Positions 1 to 31,710 of a stretch of 64,000 bases of DNA are shown one piece after another; within the stretch, counting starts at the first letter, position 1; the number at the start of each line of letters is the position of its first letter. The DNA is from Pomphorhynchus laevis (lineage: Eukaryota > Acanthocephala > Palaeacanthocephala > Echinorhynchida > Pomphorhynchidae): the NCBI GenBank assembly GCA_012934845.2, contig WNNJ02002227.1:1-64000 (forward strand), given 5' to 3'. The notes under the pieces are model-generated. The model made no database searches. It was not told where the DNA came from and worked only from the letters and a program-made list of their open reading frames with translations. Position numbers and translations under genes: made by a program.

Positions 1-17
1 TATTTAATATATCACAA

Positions 18-77
18 GGCAGCCGAAACGACTGATGGTAGTTCACCCTACTGATGAGTGCTGCCGGCTACCATCAG
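18..77 (+). other. Hammerhead-like permuted pseudoknot motif
   Basis: GGCAGC (18-23) pairs with GCTGCC (60-65), and CTGATGGTAG (32-41) pairs perfectly with CTACCATCAG (68-77), so the two stems interleave. The linkers hold CGAAAC (24-29) and CTGATGAG (51-58), the two conserved boxes of hammerhead ribozymes in permuted order. The same arrangement, with different stem sequences, recurs in the repeats at 28.7, 50.15 and 63.0 kb. The pairing is read directly from the sequence; catalytic function is not shown. Confidence 0.5.
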
Positions 78-144
78 CTCGTCTAGGAGTGATAAGGAAG
101 TCTGCTCTACTTGTAATCGAACTCCGGTTTTTGGCAACATCTAC

Positions 145-147
<3 letters not shown>

Positions 148-199
<52 letters not shown>
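148..199. repeat. (TA)n microsatellite
   Basis: About 26 uninterrupted TA dinucleotides lie next to the 3' end of the minus-strand LINE. They could be a slipped remnant of its tail or of an AT-rich target. Confidence 0.9.
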
Positions 200-206
<7 letters not shown>

Positions 207-293
207 ATATATTAATAATGTTTCAACAGCACATAAAAGCATGGCTTAATTGGCTGGTTCACTGCAGAAAAAAAAGAAAATATAATAAAAGTA

Positions 294-3280
294 TCACAAA
301 TACGGAAAAGCAGCTTTCCCCATGGCATTCTCCATCCGTAATTTCTTTTTGAATTCGTTGATATTGCTACTGCACACTGTTGACTCTCCAAGCCTATTCC
401 ACAGAGATACAACTCGCCGATCAAATTGGACAGCTCGTGATTTTCTTATCCTTTCACGTCGCAGGGTTAAACCATGGCCTCGGAGGATATTGGATGAGCG
501 CAAATGAAGACAATCTCGAAGTGGATGATCCAAATCATTAAGAATTTGCCAGACCATACTCATATCGATGTACCGGCGGGTCCACGTGACAGTCTCAAGT
601 CTAAGTGCTTTTAATCGATCAGGGTACGACAAAAATTTCAGTTGCGGTGCTAGCTTGGTAGCTCTATGAAGTACCCTCTCTGAACTAATATGTTCTTTTG
701 AATTTTGGGGATACACACACGGCGCAGCATATAGAAGACGGCTCAACACATGAGCAAAGATTAGCGGACGTAGGGCAAATTGATTAAGTGCAATGAAAGT
801 GCGTCGAAGTTGACCGATTATCCCCAACGCATTTGAACAAGCATGTTCAGTATGTGTGACGGTACTCAAATCACTGTTTATCCACACTCCCAAGTCCTTA
901 TATTTGTTCACTCGTTCTATATCACTGCTTTGAAAGCTATAATTAACTAAAGATTGAGCATTTCCGCCACGAACACGTAAATGTTTGCATTTTGATATAT
1001 TTACAATCAACCTATTGAGCAGAGCCCAATTTTCGACTTCATCGATATCCCGTTGCAGTTTGACTATATCATTGGGTGAACGAATTGCTCGCCAGATTTT
1101 CAAATCGTCTGCATATAAAAGCATCCGAGAATCAATAAATTCCGGGATATCGTTGATGTAGACACTAAATAACAATGGACCCAATACTGAACCTTGAGGC
1201 ACCCCTATATTACATGGCCGCGAAGAAGAGTAAAAATTATCTACATGCACACAATAACTACGATTGCTTAAAAACGATTCAATCCATCTAACAAGCAAGA
1301 ATGGAATGCCACTTTTCTCTAGTTTATTTAGGAGGAGTCTATGGTCTACTCTGTCAAATGCCTTAGAGAAATCGAAGAATATGATGTCAGTAGCAATTGA
1401 TACGGCTTTATTAGCTGACCAATCAAGATGGGCTGCGAGTAGATTAGTAACTGTCGAATAACCCTTACGGAAACTATGTTGCTCAGAAGCTATTACATTA
1501 TTCTCACTATAAAACTTGACCATATAACCATGTATAATTCGCTCTAACATTCTACAACATAAGCAAGTAATACTTACTGGTCTGTGATTGTCTACTGAAG
1601 ATTTATCACCCTTTTTGAAGATAGGTGAATGATCGATTGTTTCCACTCTTTTGGAAGAGTCGTATAAATAATAGATTGTCGAAATATGTTACAAAGTGGT
1701 GTATATATTGAGTCTGCTATTCGACGAAGATATATCGAAGGTAACAAATCAGCACCTTTGGAGTTTGTCTCTTTAAGACGATGCAGTTCAGCTAAAACTT
1801 TCTCAAGAGTTATCAAATTAGCTATGTCTAAACTAGGATATGAAACACTAGCACCTCTTATCGTCTCACTGTTCTGGATAGGTTCAGAATACTCGTTTGT
1901 AGTCTCTTTGTCCAAGTAAAAATGCCTTGAGAACATCTCAGCAAGGTCGTCTTCAATAAAGCTATCAAAATATTGGCCAATTGTTTTATTAGCGTTCCTA
2001 CTACTATTCACATATATAAAGAGAGCTTTGGGATCATGTCTACAACTATGAGCTAGACCATTTTCAAATAAATAGCGCTTATGTCGTTTTAAAGAATTGA
2101 AGAAATTTCTCGCCTGCTCATAAACACCATATTCACAAAACACACCCTTAAAGCATTTGAAACTGAAGTCACGAGCCTTCATCGCAGTAGCCAGCTCAGT
2201 ATCAAACCAACGAGCGCTTTTCTGATTAGTCTTAGACTTCAAAGGTGAGAATTTTACCATTAGAGAATAAAGCGTCACGCGAAAATGATCCCAAGCCTCG
2301 TCAACTCCGACAACATCCGGATCAGACCAACTTACTCTATGCAGCTTTGATGTAATAACATCATAGTTCGTCCGAAAGACATTAATCTGACGTTTGTACC
2401 GAGCATGATGAAACACCCTCATTTGTATATTTAGCAAAACTTTAACTACACAGTGATCAGACAAACCAACAAAATAAACATATTGGATACTACTGATTAA
2501 TTGACTGTTTGTCGATAGGCAAAGATCAAGAAGGGAAGAACTACAACTTGAAAAGCGAGTATGTACATCAACAAATTGAGCAAGACCACTATAAGTAAAA
2601 CACTCCATAAAGTCACAAGATTCACTATCACAAGTAGAAAGAACCGTATTCGTAGTCCATTCAGCATCTGGCATATTCAGATCCCAAATTATTACAGTAT
2701 CACAATCTCCTCGCGTATACAACTCTATCTCATCAATGAATTTCTTAGATATTGCCTTAGGAGCACGATACACAAGACCCAGTATGATGGGTGAGCTGTT
2801 ATCAAACTTCACCTTACGCCACAAACTCTCAATTCTATCAATAGACGACTTACTCAAAACACGCACCTTAACTTCGTCTCTAATAAAGAGAGCTACGCCA
2901 CCACCCCTACCCCCTATTTGATCACTACGGAACAAAGAATAGCCTGGGATGGATACCTCAGCATCGGATACATCACAATTAAGCCAAGATTCTGTAATAC
3001 CAACTATAATTGGATTAACAGACTCGATCCTAAACTTTAGCTCATCGACTTTCTGTAACAAGCTCCGAACATTACAATAAAATATACTATGACTTTTATT
3101 CACACCAGTGCGAGTAGTAATATCATCTCTAGCAATCTGACACACTTCGGATCCCAAATCAGCTAGGCACTTAGCTATATGACCTTGCCAAAACTCTCCA
3201 CATTCACGAGAGGCGATACATCTAGTGGGGATCAACTGATTCGAATGCGTCGCCTCACTACTTGAAAATTTTGCACACAT
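294..3280 (-). pseudogene. LINE ORF2 endonuclease-reverse transcriptase, one frameshift
   Basis: The endonuclease half (from 3,280) shows the Asn motif in FYCNVRSL, the catalytic Glu in ITESWL, RGGGVALFIR, an altered GDFN box reading WDLN, and the terminal LSDH. The reverse transcriptase half shows IFKKGDKSSVDNHRPVS, the palm motif FFDFSKAFDRVDH, GVPQGSVLGPLLFSVYINDI and the catalytic LLYADDL. The halves lie in different frames. Around 1,625 the expected Ile-Ile-His-Pro-Ile-Phe run is split, consistent with one missing base. The 3' half then stays open for about 450 codons to the stop at 294. This protein would nick DNA and copy its RNA by target-primed reverse transcription. Confidence 0.88.
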
Positions 3281-3315
3281 AGATTGCTCTCACCAAGCGC
3301 AACACGAGATGCGAG

Positions 3316-4346
3316 TTATTTCTTAGCTTGAGACAATTTCTCCCTTTGAAGAGCGTCAAGATCTTTCAAGAGACTAACATGGGATCCTTTTAAACGATAT
3401 GAATTCCGAAGAATTAACTCAGCATGCGACTGCTCCCTAAATACGGCCTTGAGTAAACGCGGCCTATTACTAAGTGTATCACGCTTACCCAGTCGAAATA
3501 ATGCGACAAGTTTAACACGTTTGACAATATCCACATTACAAGAACCAAGTACCTGCGTCAATATAAATCTCACACTCTGGACGTCCCCGTTAAGATGTAC
3601 TTGTGCGTTCTCAAATAAAGTTCTCTTACATTATCCAGAATAACAGATCTACATCGATCAGCGGTGTGTTTCCTATTATTACCAATTTGCAATTCGAGAC
3701 TGTCACGTGACACTGCGGATAGTGTATGTTGACTTATCGTTGACGCTTGTTCCTTCTTTTTGATAGTCCCATTATCAGACATATGACCATGATTCAAAAC
3801 CTGACAATATGTATTTTCATCATTAGTAACATCAGGTAAATGCACTGGAACATCCATGGCTACAGTCTCACCCTCTACTGTTAAATCTATATTCATTGGA
3901 TTATTTGCAAGACTTGAGGAGGGATATATAGAGTTAAGACTTGAGGAGGGATATATAGAGTTAAGACTTGAGGAGGGATATATAGAGTTAGAATAGCTTC
4001 CATCACTATGACTGGAATTTTCAACATTCTTAGTAGATTTGGAAATAAGAACTTCCTTACTTTGACCGGCACTTATGCTTTTTGGAATTGGTGGAGCTGA
4101 TATGGGTCCAAGAGAATTACAACTCGACTGACCGACAACCAAGGGGGTAGATTCCGTCTTCAAATCATTTATCAAAGATGCGCAGCAGTACCCGCAGTAG
4201 AAAGATGCATTTGACAGAGCTGTTTCCTTTTCCACGGGAACTGAAACACTGGTCGACACATGACAATCTTCACTTAAACACCGAACCTGATAATCCACAA
4301 ACTTGGCAGCATCACCTCGCTTTGTAGTCTTCCTCTGTTTGACCAT
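3316..4346 (-). pseudogene. LINE ORF1 protein, frame-broken once
   Basis: The first 258 residues (from 4,346) hold a Cys-rich segment near the N terminus (CLSEDC and later CGYCC), resembling the zinc-binding or PHD-like region seen in some CR1/Jockey ORF1 proteins. Three tandem copies of SIYPSSSLN follow, encoded by a 27-bp DNA repeat near 3,910-3,990. Near 3,570 the frame shifts into a second piece that continues to 3,316 with a basic, helical C-terminal region (KAVFREQSHAELILRNSYRL), typical of nucleic-acid-binding ORF1 tails. The protein would be about 340 residues if continuous. ORF2 starts 36 bp downstream of its stop. Confidence 0.75.
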
Positions 4347-4699
4347 TATATGAATGTATATTCAGATTGTATATTCAGACTTTATCAGAGTAAAGTCTCT
4401 TGTGTAGATTTCAATAAGTGTAGGTTCTTCTGGTATATGTTTTTAGTTTAGGTTCTTCTAATTTAGGTTCTTCTTTAGGTTGTTTAGGTTTTTTAGGTTC
4501 TTCGGGAATTGTGTATTTTATCTTGTAGTTAGAATAGCTTAACAATTTTTTAAGTGCAGCCGTCAAATCAGCCGTCGGAGCCTTCTCAATTCGTTAGTTG
4601 TATGTATTTCAGATTGTATATTAGTGTAAGTAGTTTGTAATCAAGAAAGTTTTTACTTGGAATTAGTCAAGATTATTACAATTGAGCGGGCAAAACAGC

Positions 4700-5440
4700 T
4701 TTTGACTAACGCCTTGTAACTAAATAATAATCTTTATTTCAATATCACTACCCTAACTTAACTTATTTTAAAATTATTTTGTTTTGTTAAACGGATTGCG
4801 AGTTTAATTTCCGCCTGTTGTTTTAATTTTTAGACATTAATTGACAGTTTCTTACTATGAAATTTTACTGGATTATCCTCGGCTAATTATCACCGGCCTT
4901 AACTGTTGTGCTTTATTAAAAATATCGAAATGCTCTCTAATGATACCTGTTTTGTTTCAGGACATTTCAGTAAAATCTCCTGTACATTCATATGAATTTT
5001 AGTTGTCTGTTATGGATTTCATTGTTCGTCTTGCTGTTGCTGAAACTATCATTTTGCAAGAAATGCTTGGATCTGGCTTCATCGACGTCGTTCTAGTTGT
5101 CTATGTAATTCTTGGCCGGTGTTTTGCATTAAAATTCAAATAATTGAACATAATTGTTAATCTTATTTTGATTCAGCAATTTCTTATTTGTACATTGTAA
5201 TTAGTCTGCTTGTCTTGAGTATTTGTATTTAATTATTGCTGCTGATTTATTTAAAAAATCCACTATGCATTAAATCCATCTTAATATAATTAGCTCTGTA
5301 TTTGCTTTGTATCGAATTTATCATTTTAATACAATAGGGTCATTAACCATTATTTAAAAATTATGGTTTTAAAAATTGTGGACTTTATATTATAATAATA
5401 TACACCAGATAATCAAATTTCATAAGATTATATACGCCAT
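4700..5440. other. Intergenic stretch with one short open frame
   Basis: This is AT-rich DNA between the LINE and the next repeat. The only coding-like item is a 43-codon frame at 5,012-5,143 (+), starting MDFIVRLAVA and largely hydrophobic. It lies just after a good splice acceptor (TTTGTTTCAG at about 4,961). I do not recognise it and nothing else supports it as a gene. Confidence 0.25.
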
Positions 5441-5765
5441 TAGCATGCCTTTGGCTCCACTGCTATGTTGCTTCGAGGAATATAGACCGAAACCTGATAG
5501 CATAGCAGTTCCTCCAGTTGAACATGAATATTTCTTATTCTGTCTGATACATTGTACATTATTTATTAGTCAATTCATAAAAATTATTTTTATTTTAAAT
5601 TTTAATTTTAAAATTAAAATACGTATTTGGGCCTGATGCATGTCGGGTCGAAGTATACGGTTCGAAACCTAATAGCATAGCAGTTCATACCGGTGACCTC
5701 TATTCCTTATTCTCGAATACATCGTATATTATCCATTATTCAATAAATAAAATATTATTTTTAAT
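5440..5765 (-). repeat. Two copies of dispersed repeat family A
   Basis: Two diverged copies in tandem (about 5,440-5,590 and 5,640-5,765) share the block CGAAACCTGATAGCATAGCAG, give or take a base. The reverse complement of this block is the GCTATGCTATCAGGTTTCG found at 15.2, 37.7, 40.8 and 41.3 kb. The family is short, AT-rich and non-coding, and looks like a MITE-type or other non-autonomous repeat. Confidence 0.6.
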
Positions 5766-5769
5766 TTTA

Positions 5770-7363
5770 ATATATTAAAAATTATTAATAAATTATGTCG
5801 TTATATATGAATTGTATGTTATCTTATATAAATATTATTTATCTCTATTTTTTATTTAAATGTCGTTAATTTTGCCCTTACCTCAAATTTCCCAATCTAT
5901 CGTTCTAAGATTGAATAGATCACAAAACTCCGTATTTTTATCTCGATGTAGGTTAGTTCCATACTTTTTCGAACATAAAGGCTGATCAATTATTATGAGC
6001 AAATAGACCAAAGATGTATTTATGCATTTAACAACATGATCTCTGTGATTAGTATTTAAAAAATGCAGTCTTATCTGAATAGTTTAGAAAATTTCGAGTC
6101 ATGCCCTAAATCGCCGTTAGATCTACAAGTTTGAATTGATTTCGGAGCCATTGGTTTATGATTAAACAATTAACAGCTACACTATACCAAGTATGTCTAG
6201 TATGCCTATTACATAAATGACATTTATATATTAATTTCAAATACTTGTAGTTGCTACTTGGAATCGTTTGTACGAAATGTCAGATGGCAGTTTAAATTAT
6301 AATTTATAAACGAGTTTGGCAGTTTAAATTATAATTTATAAACGAGTTCTTGTTCCTTATACTTTTGTTTCACTTGAACAAGGTGAATCTACCACATTGA
6401 TATTTTGCGTTATCTACAATTATACATGTAGGGTATATGATAATTTGTGACTTGGAAATTACTTGGATTAAGGATTTGCGTTTGTTAAATATAAAATTGA
6501 AATATATAATAATAAAGAATTACATGTATACGTTCTATCTGCACGCAACTCGAGTTTTATCTGATACCAAGTGATTAATAATTTATCTAAACAACATGAT
6601 CATTATCTAAAACAGCATTATTCTTTAAAATTATATTTTTTACCAGATGTTAATAGATTCAGAAATTCAGAATTCACCATCTATTGTATTTATCAAATTA
6701 TATGAGACAATGTTTTTATTGTATTTACAGCGTGTATGCATTATATAGTATTGCTTTCAATCGAATTTAAAATTAAACACAATTCGATGTTACCCTGTAT
6801 TATTTAGAATAATTTTCTTCTTCAGCATTTGTCCAGCTTGGCAGTGTCTGCTATTGGCCGTACCATTGTAGTAGCCTTTTGCGAAATTTATCGATACAGC
6901 ATTTCATACTGTTGATGCGACGGTTTTGCTTTACGACTAGCTTGTCATGAAGTCTATCGTCAACCCTCCTCCTTTCTTAGCACGGGATTTTGATCGGCCA
7001 ATGCCGGAGTTATTTAGTATAAACAATACAAAAAATAACTTATATTATTTATATAAATAATATAAATAATATTTAATATAAATATTTAATATTTATACTA
7101 TTAAATAGTATAATTGCATTTAAGTAATAGCGTTAATATTTTCGGAATTAGGTTTTTTAATGCTTCTCTGTATCTTTTATTTATATTTAATAAAATTACT
7201 CTCTTTTAACTACTTTAAGCTATCAAAACTACTTTAAACTTTTAAACTATTTTAAGCAATCTGGTTACTTAAAGGGCACACCTATCAATGCTTAACGAAG
7301 ACCTTGATATGTGCAGGTATGGAAAAAGTTATGTTTAAATGTAATATGTATTTGTCCTTTTAG
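5770..7363. other. AT-rich region with a high-complexity island
   Basis: Most of this stretch is low-complexity A/T sequence. It includes an exact direct duplication of about 30 bp at 6,284-6,345. The island at about 6,820-7,010 is less AT-rich. On the + strand it reads MKSIVNPPPFLARDFDRPMP and on the - strand a basic frame ends in FRKRLLQWYGQ. I cannot assign either to a family. It could hold a 5' exon of the PRP4 kinase gene or an exon of another gene. Confidence 0.25.
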
Positions 7364-29233
<21,870 letters not shown>

Positions 29234-29398
29234 CACATTGTATACACATTTTTTGCGTTTGTAAAAATTAAGTAGATTTAGCTTGTCCTTTTATTATATT
29301 TAATATTTTGATCAAGATTTAACAGAGTTGAATAAGTTTAGAAGTTGTGCTTCTATATATATGCTTTTAATATTCTTCTTGAATCCATTTCAACAAGA
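29234..29398. other. PRP4 3' flank
   Basis: This is AT-rich sequence after the PRP4 stop. No canonical AATAAA is seen close to the stop. The presumed 3' UTR runs into the Penelope-like repeats. Confidence 0.4.
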
Positions 29399-30459
29399 AA
29401 TCAAAGATTAATTAAGGATTATCACTGATTAAGTTGTATAATAGACAGTTATTGTGGTTAGTTTATACTATATATAGTTTATACTATATTTATGGTTAGT
29501 TTATACACTAACCATAAACTTCATTAATAAATGTATAGATAACATAAATATAGGTAGACTTTTAAATAATTCTAAAAGTAAAGAAATAATAGGATCAGAT
29601 TTAAGTAAATATAATCCTAGAATAACGTATAAGAAGTTTTTCTAAAGAAATCATTTGTACAAAAAACCAAATATTAATTAACGATTATGATAGGTTAAAT
29701 TGTATAATAGACAGTTATTGTAATATAAAATACTATAATCGGACAATAAATAACAATAAAAAATATACACTGACCATAAACTTCATTAATAAATGTATAG
29801 ATAACATAAATATAGGTAAACTTTTAAATAATTCTAAAAGTAAAGAAATAAAAGGGTTAGATTTAAGTAAATATATTCCTAAAATAAGGTATAAACTCCT
29901 ACTACCATTAGGACGAAAAATTTGTAATTATAATAAAGAATTAAAATCAATATGTAACGATAATATTAGAAACATAATGGAAACAGAATGCAATTGTAAA
30001 AGTCTTAATGTTGATAATGGATCATATTTCTTATTAAAATAAGAGCCAACTATCGTTGATATAAAATTATAGTTTAGTGATTGTTAACTGCTTCAAAGCC
30101 TGTTTTGGATGATAATTTTAGATTGTTTGTTGGCAAACAGGTGGGCAAATACCAGGGATAAAATTTAATGAACGAATTATGCAATAGTAATGGATGTTAG
30201 TAGCAATGTGATGGCAATTATATTTCTTTGACTTTCTGTCCAAATCTGAATTAAAATTATCTCATTAGCTAACACATGCATACTATAATCGCGACAATGA
30301 ATGCTACGATATTTAAAACCATAAGGTTCTAACATCAATTATCCAGATAAGCATTTTGTAATTCGTAACAATGGGTAATAAAATGTAATATAAAGTTTAT
30401 ACGTGGAAGAAATAATTGATACGAGCCAAATGATAAAAAGATAATTTTATTGCTTCTAA

Positions 30460-30565
30460 ATTGTGACCGAAATTGTGAATTAACACTAACCGGAATTGTG
30501 AATTTATTCTTCCTATATCCGGAATTGTGAATTCATTCTTTCTATAACCGGAATTGTGACTTTAT
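30460..30565 (+). repeat. Short tandem repeat of CCGGAATTGTGAATT units
   Basis: Three to four imperfect units of about 31 bp, each containing (C)CGGAATTGTGA, lie upstream of the longest Penelope-like frame. They may be part of its leader. A TATA-like ATATAAAACC follows near 30,610. Confidence 0.55.
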
Positions 30566-30871
30566 TTACGAGCACTAATCAAAATTTATATTCACAATGT
30601 ATTTAGAATATAAAACCTGTGCTCTCCTTTTACTTCACAGCTGCGGTTATTACAACGCATTTATTATATCGAAATTCTGTTCATTGTCTCGTAACAGCGT
30701 ATAAAATGTTATAACTAGGTTTAATCAACACATATCGTATTCAGTAAAATTGCCGAACTTTATTTCAATTATAAATAATTTATTTTAGAACACATTATCG
30801 AAGAAAACATTTCAATATTAAATCAAAAACTATTAGAAAAAGAAGATTTTTGGATTAAAACGCTTAATTCC

Positions 30872-31648
30872 ATGTACCCATTAGGATTAAATGACGTGGT
30901 ACAAGGAATTGGCAGAAGTAGTATAATACATAATAAACAACTATATTATAATAATCCAGTTAAACGCAAACCAAGAAGTCATGGTGATAAAAGGAATAGG
31001 AAAAATAGAGTTAAAAATATTAAAAAAGATATGTATATAAATGAACAATTAGAAATATTAAAACAACTTTTAAGTGATAATAAGCTAAAAGATCTTTATG
31101 TAAATATAAGAAGTTTTTCTAAAGATATCATATGTTCAATAAATCAAAAATTAATTAACGACTATGATAGGCTAAGTTGTATAATAGACAGTTATTGTAA
31201 TACAAAATACTATAATCGTACAATAAATGTAAATAATAACAATAGAAAATATACATTAACCATAAACTTCATTAATAAATGTATAGATAACATAAATATA
31301 GCCGGACTTTTAAATAATTCTAAAAGTAAAGAAATAATAGGGTCAGATTTAAGTAAATATATTCCTAAAATAAGGTATAAACTCCTACCACCATTAGGAC
31401 GAAAAATTTGTAATTATAATAAAGAATTAAAATCAATATGTAACGATAATATTAGAAACATAATGGAAACAGAATGCAATTGTAAAAGTCTTAGTTTTGA
31501 TAAAATAAATGAACATATATGTACCCATAATCTAGAATTAATTGAAAATTGTGAATTAAGAAAGCTGCTATCAAAAGGGTATAAATATAGATTAAATAAC
31601 AACAACGACAAAAATAAAATTTACAATTCGTTATTGATCCTTAATTAA
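30872..31648 (+). CDS. Penelope-like element ORF piece, 258 codons from the first Met
   Basis: The open frame actually extends upstream of the first Met to about 30,787, just after an acceptor-like TTTTAG, so the true N terminus is missing or lies across an intron. Residues 1-10 (MYPLGLNDVV) finish the GIY-YIG-associated motif. Residues 30-50 are a Lys/Arg-rich linker. Residues about 205-245 hold the Cys/His cluster and the LLSKGYKYR motif. The composition is strongly Asn/Lys/Ile-rich, following the local A+T content. The frame is intact, unlike the two shorter copies upstream. Confidence 0.65.
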   Translation: MYPLGLNDVVQGIGRSSIIHNKQLYYNNPVKRKPRSHGDKRNRKNRVKNIKKDMYINEQLEILKQLLSDNKLKDLYVNIRSFSKDIICSINQKLINDYDRLSCIIDSYCNTKYYNRTINVNNNNRKYTLTINFINKCIDNINIAGLLNNSKSKEIIGSDLSKYIPKIRYKLLPPLGRKICNYNKELKSICNDNIRNIMETECNCKSLSFDKINEHICTHNLELIENCELRKLLSKGYKYRLNNNNDKNKIYNSLLILN

Positions 31649-31710
31649 TCAAAGATTAATTAAGGATTATGATTGATTAAGTTGTATAATAGACAGTTAT
31701 TGTAATAACT

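Larger units (their letters stand above)
205..4700 (-). mobile_element. Near-complete non-LTR retrotransposon (LINE), Jockey/CR1 group
   Basis: The element reads right to left. It has a T-rich 5' leader (about 4,350-4,700) with repeats of TTTAGGTTCTTC, then ORF1, ORF2 and a short 3' UTR ending beside the (TA)n tract. ORF2 carries an apurinic-type endonuclease followed by a reverse transcriptase and has no visible RNase H, which fits the Jockey/CR1 group. No long terminal repeats are present. Each ORF has only about one reading-frame break, so insertion was probably fairly recent. The 5' boundary is uncertain because I see no clear target-site duplication. Confidence 0.85.
29397..31710 (+). 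mobile_element. Penelope-like element (permuted, Naiad-like) N-terminal part, head-to-tail partial copies
   Basis: Three pieces of the same coding region lie head to tail: about 29,497-29,637, 29,632-30,025 and 30,787-31,648. The longest open frame includes KEDFWIKTLNSMYPLGLND, the conserved tail of the GIY-YIG nuclease region in Penelope-like elements, then a basic linker and about 200 residues. It ends with a CxC...H cluster (CNCKSLSFDKINEHICTHNL) and LRKLLSKGYKYR. Nuclease-side sequence ahead of the linker fits the published permuted (Naiad/Chlamys) clade with N-terminal GIY-YIG. The catalytic GIY-YIG core and the reverse transcriptase are not visible here. A stretch of about 60 bp at 29,397-29,460 is repeated at 31,647-31,709. 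Tandem partial copies are typical of Penelope-like elements. Confidence 0.72.
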
